Part shown: one piece after another, positions 46,901 through 58,557 of the stretch
Numbering within the stretch: position 1 is the stretch's first letter
Layout of the letters: each line of letters starts with the position of its first letter
Assembly: GCA_003342815.1 (NCBI GenBank)
Contig: PTEX01000016.1
Location: 3,278,731 to 3,342,730, forward strand
Origin: Eudromia elegans
Taxonomy: Eukaryota > Chordata > Aves > Tinamiformes > Tinamidae
Direction: 5' to 3'
Length of the DNA: 64,000 nucleotides
Program-made: the position numbers and the translations under genes
Notes under the pieces: generated by a model
Told to the model about the DNA's origin: nothing
The model's database searches: none
What the model saw: only the letters and a program-made list of their open reading frames with translations

Positions 46901-49900
46901 TGCCACACGTGTTCCCTCAGAGGGGTTACTTCCCTGGCAGCCTGCACACCCGACTCCTGCACACCCAGCCTGCCCACCCACTCTCCCAGAGAGGCTCCCC
47001 GCACCGTCTCCACCACCGCTACCTCTCTCACAAGCACGTCGCTCTCCGAGGAATCACTGCTTGAGCTCTCAGATACTCTGCAAGCTGGCGGGATGGCTGG
47101 AGCTTTGATCCCCTTCCCCAAAGGCAGCGTGGCATTAGCCTTGGCAGCCACTGGGCTCGCAGCCTTGGTCGGTTTGATGTTCTGCTGTGAGAGACTCTAA
47201 TGCAGATATAAAAAAAGCCAGGTCAGAGCACAACATGGGAGCAGAAGCACAACTCAATCCACCACCTCCCGACCTCTGCATCATTTTCAGGATAGCCCCA
47301 AGGTTGATATATTTTCTTCCTTCACCATTTTTCTCCACTGTCAGCCTGCAAGTGGGGACTCAGGAGAGTCCAGTGAGGGCCAGCATGTCTGGCTGTGCCT
47401 ACTGCATTAGCTCATTGCCCAAATGGCATCTGGCTGAGGGCAAGGAGCTGAAATGTGACACACAGCCACCAAGATACCTGTCCACTGCAGCACCAGGACA
47501 GCAAGTGCTATTTTGCTGGATGGAGATACAAACTCCAGGATGACTCCTACACTCAGACACCACATGAGGTTTAACTGGCTACACATACAAAGCAGGGACA
47601 TCAATGGTAGGGCAAATTTCTCCCCAGATTCATCAGCAAGTCAAGGATTAGACAGCAAGTTAACAAGAAAAATTGTGTTTCCTGACACCTGAAGTGTCCC
47701 ATGTATTAACTAAATAAAGAGGAGTTAAAAACAGAAGAGCCAGCAGCATGGATGAAGGAAATCAGACGCTGACTCCATGTTTGAGGCACAAATGCTAGCA
47801 GAGGAGAGTAGGAGAGATGGAGGAGTGCTCAGCCTCCTGGCTGGTGTTCCAAAGCTATGTAAGCAGCTGTCCCTCCCCAGATCTCTGACAAGCTGGGCCT
47901 TTGTGGGCTGACACTTCTCACACACAACATCTGGCCTTCAGAGAGGAAGGCAAAGCTCCCCAATGTGCAGAGCCACCAATCCAGCGTGCGCTTTCAGACA
48001 TCCTGCACGCAGCTCAAGTTACAGCATTATTTCATACAAGCACGATACTGCAAACAAGCTTTAATCGAGGAGTGCGCTCAGGCTGGCTGGCTGCCCACCA
48101 GCTGGGGAGAAGGCAGCCTTCTCATCAACCACAGCACCAGGGCTTCCTCGAATGCACACGATCCCCTTCTCCCAACAAGGGCGTTAACCAGAGCGGGTAT
48201 GCGTGGGAAGAGAAGTGTACTGGGCTGCTAAGCCCTCAACTCAGAGCATCAGCCCTTTTTGCAGCGGGGAAACCACTAGCAAGCCGGAATGACAGTAACG
48301 CTCCCCAGTCAAAGCCTCCTAATGGGGTTTCTTTTCTGGCCTCAACATAGCAGAAGTACGGAAGAGAATCAAGTGAGAAAACTGGGACTGAACCCTCCAT
48401 ACTCAGATCACCCCCAATGCGTGCAAGTAGAAATCCCTCGTGAGCAAGACCCAGCTCCAGGGCTCAGATGCAGGTCAGACTGAGCCACACTGCACAGGAT
48501 CAGCGTGGTGGGGTGCTGCCCCTCGCACTGACACAAGGCTGTCTCCATTTTCTAAGAGCCTGACTCATTTTCTGACACAAAGGCAGCATAGCCCGTGTTG
48601 TTTCTCAGGGCAGATCCCAGCAGCCTGCTGTGGGTGGTGGAATAAGAACCCAGAAGCCTCTGGTTGTAGCCCACACCAGGGTGGGCTTAGTAGGAAGAAG
48701 GTTGGAGGCTGCCTTGCAGTCACCTGGCTCAAGGAAGGACAGCCCGTAAGAATTTGGCATTTTTTCTAGCCAGTTTGACTTCTAGGTCTAGGAAAAGGGG
48801 ACAGAGTCCAAGAGATCTGGGCTCATGTGTCTAGTCATGTTCCTGCCAAAACAGTTGCATCCTCCCCTACTCACACACTGCAAGCTTGCTGAGGTAGAGA
48901 TATGCACCCAGAACTCAGGTCACTGAGACCCAGAAACACTGCCAAGAAGCCTTGATCCAGCCCAAAGAAGGGGTCCTCTTTCTGTCATTCATCATCCACC
49001 CAACTACCATCTTGCAAGTTCTCATGAGTGCATGGGCCAAATAAGGTCCATGTGGAGCAGGTGAGCATCTCCTTACCTGTGAAGGGGGGATTATTTCCTC
49101 CTCTGAATCCGACTCCTCACTGGAATCGTCGCTGCTCTCCGCAGGCGGAGGGGCTGGAGCTGGCACTGGGGCTGGAGCTTGTGCCTTCCTTCCTCCTGCC
49201 GGCTTGGGCACAGCATTGGTTTTCACTGCAGAAAAAGCATGGGAGATTGTCATCAAAGCAAGACTTGCTCTCCTTGGCTGGAACTACCACATCAGCCAGG
49301 CCACAGAAGAAAGCTCAAGAGGAAGAGGGCAAGAGGTCCTTACCACTACCAGAAGGAGCCTTACCAGCTGGTGGAGGCTGTTTCTGTGCCACGGGGGTCT
49401 CTTCCTCACTGTCAGAAGAGTCACTGCTCTCACTGTCTGAGGTCTGGCTTTTCAAGGTGCCTCCCAATGGCTTTTCAGGCTCTCCAACTTTAGCAACCTC
49501 GCCTGGGTTGGGAACTTGTCCAGGCTGTTCTGTTAATCTCTTAACAAAAAAAAAAAGAAATACAAACACAGAAATGCCATGTTACCAGAGGTTTTGGTTA
49601 GTGGTTTAAGGGCACTTACAGCTCAAGCTAGGTTTTGGTTTGCCCTTGAACAGCTGTTGCTAACACTCACTCCATCCTCAGTGTGTCAAGATTGGAAATG
49701 GCTTTAGTTACTGCCTAGACTGAGCTGCTGAAAATGCACACACTGCATCTAGCAATGTGCCTTTGATGAGAAATCCAAGTGCATTTGATCTCATGAGTGT
49801 GCAGGGCTAACAGCGCTCATAAATCTTGCTGCAACAAGACTTCAGGAGGAGCCTTCTAGCAGAGCAGGTCAGTCAGGACAGCTGCTGCCCCAGGGTCCCT

Positions 49901-51815
49901 CTGTACTGCTAGCTCTCAGATCAAACCCTCAGCCAACAGTACCTCAGGCAGCCTTGCAACTTAATGAAGTGGAGACTGTCTGGAGAGGAGTCTGAAGGGA
50001 AGAGTAGCACTTCAACCTTTGACTCCCCTTCCAAAGCCCCTCGTTGGAGCACGACCCCTCCCTAGCTCAAGGAATCAGAAGGAACCCGAAAGTCTTGTGC
50101 CAAAACATTTGTAATTCAAACAAGATAGGAGAGCAGCTACCCCCACAGCTGCTGGAGAGCTCAGCATAGAAACATTGCCACAGGAGTTTGGGAAGGCGAA
50201 CAGCAGGTGGAAACAGACCCGTGGATATGACTGACCTCCTTGGAAATTAACTTGTCAACAGGTCTAAAAGAGATTGAAAACAATAAAAAACTCACTTGGG
50301 CTGTGTCATTTCACAGCACGTGTATCTACACTGATATCCAGGATGCAAGGCAGGCCGTGAGCTCCTGCCCAAGAGGCTGGTGTGTCAGCACCAAGCATAC
50401 AATTCCAAGGAACAGTTCCTCTTCCTGGTCCCTCTCCCAGCTCGGACACAGGACTGGGAACATCCTCCCACACAACTGGGCAGCCAGGAGGGAAAAGGGA
50501 CTTGCCCTGCTGCACAGCCACTGCAACACCCTTTTCCCCTCAGCAACACTGCTCATCCAGTGACTCTGCTCCCACCCAAAACCCCTTCACTGAGCCTGCA
50601 GCAGAGGTCCAGGAGGCACCCCGGCACTGCTAGCCCACATAGGGGCTGCTCCTGGCCACCAGCCCAGCAGCTTCCCAGGAGGACGGATCTTATCACACTT
50701 CCCGGAACAGCTCCGCTGAGGGTTGCCCCTGGGGCACTGTTTATCATTCCCAAGCCAAACACTAAACAGACAACAGCATCTGCATGTTTATCCCACTACA
50801 GAACGGCTCTCTGAACAAGCCAAGCACACTTTGACTCCGCTCGGAGAAACAGAAACCTCCGCAAGCACTTGGGGAGGGGGATCACAAAGCTCACTTGTCT
50901 GCTGTGTTTTGATACCCGTGAGTCACTCTCTCCAGGAGAGAGGCCAGATTTGCAATGGCAAAGATAGAACTACTTGAAGCAGACCAGAATTCATTTGGTC
51001 TGCACGAACATCCATCCTGAGCACCGGTACCCAAGGGATGAGTCTGCCAAGATCAAACCCTGCTCACTCACTTCTAAGGCCTTCCTCGCAACAGGGCTGG
51101 TTTCTGCTCTGCGCAGATGCACAGCGTGAGGGCTGGTTTCTACACTTCACAAAAGATTGGCAGAGGGCTGGGGAAAAACTGTACACAGAAAGCCTCACAC
51201 AGAAGTAACATTGCAGCATCCTCAGAGAAACCTCTTTGAGATTCATACAGCTGGAGGATTCCTTGGACCTTCCCAGGGGTGGGTCCTTCCACCTCTGCCA
51301 TCTCGGTCCCTGCCAGAGGCCAGCAGGTGCCACATTCTATGGCATGGTCCCAAGCAGGTTCGATAACACCCAGGGACTGGGATAAGACAAACAAGGAGTT
51401 TCTGACATCTCAGAGAACCAGGTAGCTGAGGGGAGGAGGAAAATAACTCAAGAGGAAGCCGCTTTTCCTTCTCCCTCCCCAGCCCTCAGAGCAGGAGCTG
51501 CCTGCAGATCAGGATGAGGATGATGACTCAGCTGCCACACAACCCATCTGCCACTCGCATGGGGCCATTTGCATCATGCAACTCTGCATGACAAGAGAGG
51601 GGGAAGCAGCACCAAGCCACGTGCGCCGAGCGGATTATAAGCACTACGCTGTGCTGCGTCGCTGCCTGGCACAGGGAAGCGCTGCCAGAGCATCCGAACT
51701 GGGACTAGCAGCTCAGCTGTGTCACAACGTGGGGAAGGGAAGGATTGCCACCTGCACGGAGAGGGGACAGGAGAGGGGAGATTGGGCCTTCCGTCTCTGT
51801 TCCTGAAGTCCATGG

Positions 51816-51871
<56 letters not shown>

Positions 51872-54800
51872 AAAAAGTTTCAGGCAAAGCTTCTGCAGTG
51901 CAGCCTGAACAAGCTGCCTTGGATGATCAAGAAACATACAGGACGCCAACACACACACGCAGACAGTTCAGCTCAACACTGCTGAGCAGAAACCAGAGCC
52001 TGCACACAGAGGGGTTTAGTCCCATTTTTAGTCCACAATGCCCAGGAAAGGGGAAGCAAAGCAGAATTAACAGTTCCAAAAGTAGCAGCTCACAGCATCT
52101 TTAAGGTCAGTCCAGACTGTCCCCCACCATCATTCTCTTAAAAAAAAAAAAAAAAACTCCTGCAAACACCTTGTCAACTTCTTTAGCTAAATATTCCCGA
52201 GTCTTCAGGGGTAAACATACCAATTAAGCAGTTCAATTTAGGCATGATGTTCATTTTAATTGTGCTAATCCACCCCCACAGGGAAAGATGAAGCAGCTTC
52301 CAACGCTCTGTATCTGTTTGGATCTTGCACAGAAGCTAGAGGAAGTTGCAGGATACAGTAAGTCAGTGATTAGCATATGCCCAAGTAGCAGATGGTGAAG
52401 ATGAGCTACGAAGAGCTTGACTGAGAGGACAGGACTGTGGACAAGGATATGCCTAATGGTTCAACTTCAGGCTTCACTCACAGTCTCTGCCTGCAGGGAG
52501 ACACAGGGAGAAATGGCCCCTTTGGCAAAAACAGAGCTTCCTTGATCACTAGTTTTCCCCTGCTGGCTGTGGTAGGTGAAGGCTAATCACCAGCTTGAAG
52601 AGGAAAGATGATGAGGTGGTTAAGTAGCCAAGCAAGCGAGCTACCTGCTGTGGCCAGCTTCACACCAATACTGGTGACAACAAACCCAGACCAGCAAGTC
52701 CTTCACCTCCAACTCTGGTTAGATGGACAAGCCATGTTAGTTTTATGGCGAGCATCCCCATGGCAGAGCTGTTGGAATAGCTGTTCCTGCCACCCTGAAC
52801 TGAATTTTCGCATATAATCATGCAGAAAGAGAGTAGCACAGAGCCAACTGTTAGAGATGCGCCCCCCTCCACCCATGCCAGCAGGCCAAGGCTATAAAAA
52901 CAAAATGCAAAGCCTCTCCTCTCCGGTGTCTGCCTGTCACTAGCAAAAGGACGTGTTGACAAAGAGCCTCTTTGCAAGGACACGTGAGGCGCTACCCCCA
53001 GGTTCTCTGCCTCCCTAGCAAGTAAGAGCTGCCACCTGGGAAACACAGCTTACAGGCTTGGCTTTCAGGCTGCTTTCTGAAAGGCCCTGTAGCTCCATGT
53101 CACTGCAGGACTCTCCACACATCAGATCTAGGATTATCAAGGTCCTATTTCACCATCAGAAGCACAGCAAGTCCCACCCTGCGCAAGCAGACGGATGCTC
53201 TCAAGGAAGGATTTGTCTCCCAACTACTTGAGACATCTAAGTCTGAGCTTAGTCTGGGTTCCTTCACAAGAGGCCCAAGCTGTTGGTGACCCCTCAGAGT
53301 AGCAAAGCATGAGTGGAGAGAAACCAGTTCGTGTTAAATAGGGAAGATGGAGGGGGGCCGTAATCTACTTGCTACTCACAGACTATGCTGCTGTTGGGAC
53401 ACTGCCCCTCATCTGGCCTCCCACAACAGTTTTTGGCCTCACAGAAGAGCCAGACAAGCTCCAGCACAGAACCACATATCTGGTTCTCAACTCTCAACTA
53501 TCCCCCAAGAAGTTCTTTGTCTTCATGCAGTGGGATAAAGAGGTAAAAACAACAGGTAAACAAAGCCACATATGAGTGAGAAGTCATCCACACTCATTTC
53601 CAGGAAGAGGAAAATATCCCTCCCAGGGGAGGCAAGCTGCAAAGCACTATGTGCTGCCATTCAAGATCATTAGCAGTAGCATGTAATGGCTGAACTACTG
53701 TTGATACTCTCATCATTCAAGATCGAGTTGAATGTGGCATCACCAACCTTCTGGCTGATGGGCACAGACAGATCCTCTTCTTCACTGTCTGAGGAGTCAG
53801 TGCTCTCCACTGGTCTTGTACTTTCAGCAGGCTTTGTGCCAACAGCAGTCCTTTCCAGGCCATTTTTGCCCTGCTTTGGCACTGGTGGTTTTGGTGTTGC
53901 CTTCCCTTGGACTGATGGAAGTGCTTTTGCTGGAGCTGCTTTGCTGGACAGCGATGCTGCCGGTGTTGGTTTCACTGGGGATGGGATGGCTGGGGATGGT
54001 TTGGGAGGTGGTTTTGTCTGGAAAGGAAAACAACAACATGAACCAAGATGAATTCCACCATAGTACAATTCATACACTCAGACTGGAATCAAGGGAAGAG
54101 ATTTCAGTGCCCCCTTTAAAAGGCAAATGCTAAAGGAAGATTAGGAACTGGCAGGAACAATAAGGCATTCCTTTATCCAGCTCTTTGGAGACAGTCTCCA
54201 AGACCCTGCCTGTCAGCCCTCAGATACTACCAGTTCCCTGCAGTGAGGTAAGTTTTAGTTTCTGTGCTGTAGAGTGCAGAGCTCTAAGTTGCAATATAGC
54301 TTGCAAAATCAGACACTGCATATCGCAACTTATAGCTGAGAGGCAAATTCAACCACAAGGACTTGCCTCTTCAAGTTGGAAAGGAACTGATGTCATTTTA
54401 TTAATCAGCATAAGTTTTCACTTCAAATCTGCCCCCAAAAAAAGAGAAAGGCAAAAACATTATGGAGACTTTAAATGCTCTCCCTGCAAACCTGACTTTG
54501 CTGTATGCTGCACCTGTTTAGAGATATTTCCTTCACTGCAATTCTTAGCTTTGGGGAGGAATGCAAAGAGAGACCGAGTCTCACACAGACGCACTTGGGT
54601 TCCTGATGCAGGTTCCTCATTTTCACTGTCTGACGAGTCACTGCTCTCTGTAGTGTCATCAGGCTTTGCAGCCCCAAGAACCGTTGTTGGTCCAAGCTTG
54701 GCCTGGTTTGGTGCCACTGCTGCTGGCTTTACTGCTTTCTTCTTGGTGGACACTGCAGGGGCAGGTGTGCTTTTCACAGGTGTTGCCTGTGCTGCTTTCA

Positions 54801-57800
54801 CAGCTGGTTTTGCCTGAAAACAGAGGAAAGAAAGGTAACATCTTACATTTTTAGGAGGGAAGAAGCTGGTTGAGGGTTGCAACTGTTTGGAACCTGTTTT
54901 AAGTGAAGACATTTTGCCAATTTGGCTGGGATAACAGGTAGGCTTGTTCAGAACTATGGACTGTGGAGCATCTGAAGCAAGTTGCTTCCTCTGAGCGACT
55001 GTCTGACCAGCATGAATCCTCCTGAATTTGCAGTAACTGTGTAAGTCACCAGCCACCTCCTACAGATCCAAGACTCTCCCTCTGCTTCAGGCACTAGAAA
55101 GAACTAGGACACAGTGGCTGACTGGCAGGGCTTGGGGCGCTCAGTCACATCGAGTGTCTCCATAGCCTTGGTTTTGGGGATCCCACACACTCCAGGAAGA
55201 GTGTTGACCGACTGCAGCAGCGCTGGGCTCTCATTGCATTTTTCTCTCCCTTCAGGGTTAGGGAAGTGGTTTCCTAGAAAGAAAGACCCAGGATTGGAGA
55301 GGTTACCTGCACTGCTGGAGGTATGAGCTCCTCCTCAGAGGATGTCTCATCACTTGATTCCTCACTGCTGCTTTCAGCCACTCCAGCTGCCTGCTTCAGC
55401 TCTGAAACACAAGGAAGGAGATGTCACAGCTGCTGCCTGTTCTGAGACCTTAAAGTGAGATGTTTATGTAGCTTTTGAAGTCAGAAGGGGAAGAAAAAAC
55501 GAGAGGAAAAAAAAAAAAAAAAGGCAGCAGAGAGAGGCAAGAGGCAAAGAAGAGGACCTAGTCTCACTAAAAGAGCTGAAAGAGGTGGTGGCCTCCAGGG
55601 AACAGTCTCTCCAGAAAAAAAGAAATGCCTGTAAGCACCACTCCTCAGGGCGGACAGAGATAAGAAATCCCTCCCAGGTAGTCTCAGACCTTAAGGGCAG
55701 TTGCCTAGGCAGACACAGTGTCCTGCAAGAGCACCTAGGCTGGCTGCATTTCATCTGAAAAGCAGACAAAGACCAAACTTCTAAGCTCCATTACTTCCCT
55801 CACCTCCAAACAGTAAAAGGGATTTTCTTGAAGATTTTTTTTTAAAGAACAAACATATTCGCTTTGCAATTGGAACCGAACACAAAACCCTGAAAAGCCT
55901 TTTCAGAAAGCTGAAAACATCTGCAGCATTCACTCTGCATCTTCTCCAAATACATTATCATCTCCAATGCTGTAGTGCGGGATGCTGCTGGAGATGCTGA
56001 CACACTCCTTATCCACAGCATTTAGCACCCTAAGTGTGAGCAAGCATGCTAGATTCATCCCAGGGAGCTCCAGAGCTGCCAGCTTTGCAATATTTTTGCA
56101 GTCTTCCTGAGAGCATGCTGTCCTCTCAGCTCTTCAGCGATGGAGCTGGCACAGATCAGACCTCATGCGCAGCAAAACCAGAGCACACATGTTCTCCCCC
56201 TCCTTCCTTACCCACTTTGGGGGCTGCTGAATTCACTGCTGGCGTTTCCTTTTCTTCTTCACTCTCTGAACAGCTGCTGCTGTCGGAGCTCTCTGGTGCC
56301 TTGGTCGTTTCTGGTGCTTTGCTCTGACCTACTTTGCCCAGGGTTGCTCCTGGATGTCCCAGCTTCTCAGGACTGGATGTTTTTTGCCCAGCCTTGGCCA
56401 GAGGTGCAGACACAGCTGGCGTATTGGGCGTCTGCTTATTTGAGACCACAGTTCTGTGCACAGCAGACACCACCGTCTTGTCTGCCAGATCAGCAGTTTT
56501 ATTAGGAGAATGCAGGGAGTTGGGAGCTTTGCCACTGGCCACAGCTGGCTTCACCTACAGGAAACAAAAGTTAGAAGACTGCAAACAAATAAAGGGCTAA
56601 GCTAGGTATGACACATCTTAAACAGCACTCCAACAGTCGGGCAAAGCACGTAACTCCTCCTGGAGGTGCTTAGGAGATGGATATCTATGCGAATTATGCC
56701 AGCACAGGAGGGTCATTCAAATATTAATTCCACTCAGCCCACATTACAACACATCCCTAAGAGGCTGGGATGGCCCTGGCCTCAAAACAGCATCAGCCCC
56801 TAAGGTCAAAGTAAACACACTCCTACCGTAACTACATCTTTTGCTGCTGGCGCCTCCTCTTCTGATGAGGAGTCATCATCCTCGCTGCTTTCTAAGTTCA
56901 CTGCTGAGTTGGTGACCACGGGAATGCTGGCTGCAGCACAGGAGAGAACCACAGAAGTAACGCAAGAAATACCAATCATCAAAATGGTCTCTGGTCCACC
57001 GCCAGGTCCCAAGACATAGGGTAAGGTCCCATCTTTGCACCTGCCCCAACACCAGAGCCACAGCCCTGACAACAGGCAGGTTCCTCCAAACCCCGCTGTT
57101 TCCAAGGCAAGTCCAAGGGCAGGTCTGCAGCGACCAAGTCAAAACATTTCAGACAGGGTTTCTTATTAGACTTTTCAAGTAAATGGCTCAAACACTAGCT
57201 GCATCACGGATCTATTCCCACCTTAGAACTGTTTTTCCAGACCAACTAGAAAGTCTTCCTTCCCTCATTTGTGAGGCAAACCTTGCTGTCCCAAGAGATG
57301 CCACAATTGACCAGACAATGCTCCCCCACTGGGTACTATTAAGCTCCCAAGGTTACAACCAAGTTAGGACATTCACCCCTTCTTGCAATGAACCATAACA
57401 ACTGATTCTACCAAAACCAAAAACCCACTCAAAAATTCAACAAATCCAGGGGAAAGGGCTCCTTGCTGAGCTTCAGTTCAGCAAGCCTAACAAGAGATGA
57501 AGACACCTGGGTAGACTTTTGAGGGGGACAGCTTTGGGTGTAGACATCAGGCTAGTGTGAGACACATCAAAGCGGCTGTCCTAACTCATCAGTGATGGAT
57601 GCTGGGAACAAGACAGCCTGCGGTGCAGGGCTGTACAAATGCAAGTTAACTGGAAATGCAGCAAGTGCTGAATCCTGAGGCTTTCAGGGCTGGAAGGGGC
57701 GGTAGCAACAGAGACGACAGTTCTTGCTTCAGAGCTCATCTATATCCAGCAGGATACAGCTCTGCTCAAACCTGAGCAGTGTCTTTGGGCTCAGCCTCCC

Positions 57801-58514
57801 CAGGGACATTAACTTACATTGCTCTCAGGGTGGGTTTCGGCCAGTGCCAAACTCTGTCATGGGACAACAGGGCAAAACCACAGTTACTGAGGTAGCAACA
57901 TCCATCTCAGAGGGGAACACTTCTCCAAGGAACTACACTCATCCATACCAATCAGACTCCATGGGAGGAACAGAGGAAAAGTCCATAGAGGAGGAAGAGC
58001 AAGGGAGCAGGAGTGAAGATAAATAGATATTCCTCCTCCCTATACCTTTGTCTGTCTTTCTGCAGAAGCAGTGTCAATCTAACTCCTAACACCAGGGCCC
58101 AACTCCACAGGCCACCACTAGTTTTAGTGGGCATCTCTGCTCCTTAGAAGCTCCGCAGGGACACAGGTGTTCAAACAGTTGCTCTGTTTTCCTAGAAGCA
58201 TCAGGGAATAGCTATCTCTTTATAGGCATTTTCTCCATCCAAGCAAATTGGGCTGTTCTTGCACAGTCCTATTCAGACAAAACATGGGGAAATAAAAGGC
58301 TCTGACCTTTGACAGCTTTGGTCTTCTCTCTCTCATCATCTTCTTTTTCTGAGCTCTCAGAGCTGCTCACAGGATCAGGAACTCTGATCTTCTCTGGGAT
58401 GGCTGTCTCCACATCACTTGCCTTTCTTCTCCTGGAATTCGAGGGAGTTCTGAAGAAACAGATTTAATAAGAGTAAAGAAGAGGTGTCGAAGTGTCAAAA
58501 AGGGGAATAACTCT

Positions 58515-58557
<43 letters not shown>

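Noticed and set aside
51705..52104. Poly-lysine or poly-phenylalanine frames around 51.8 kb
   Set aside because: These are translations of a 54-base A run within a TCOF1 intron.
49540..53747. Search for extra treacle repeat exons in the 4.2 kb intron
   Set aside because: I found no serine-acidic cluster with splice borders on the minus strand here. Exons 8 and 9 join in phase without one.
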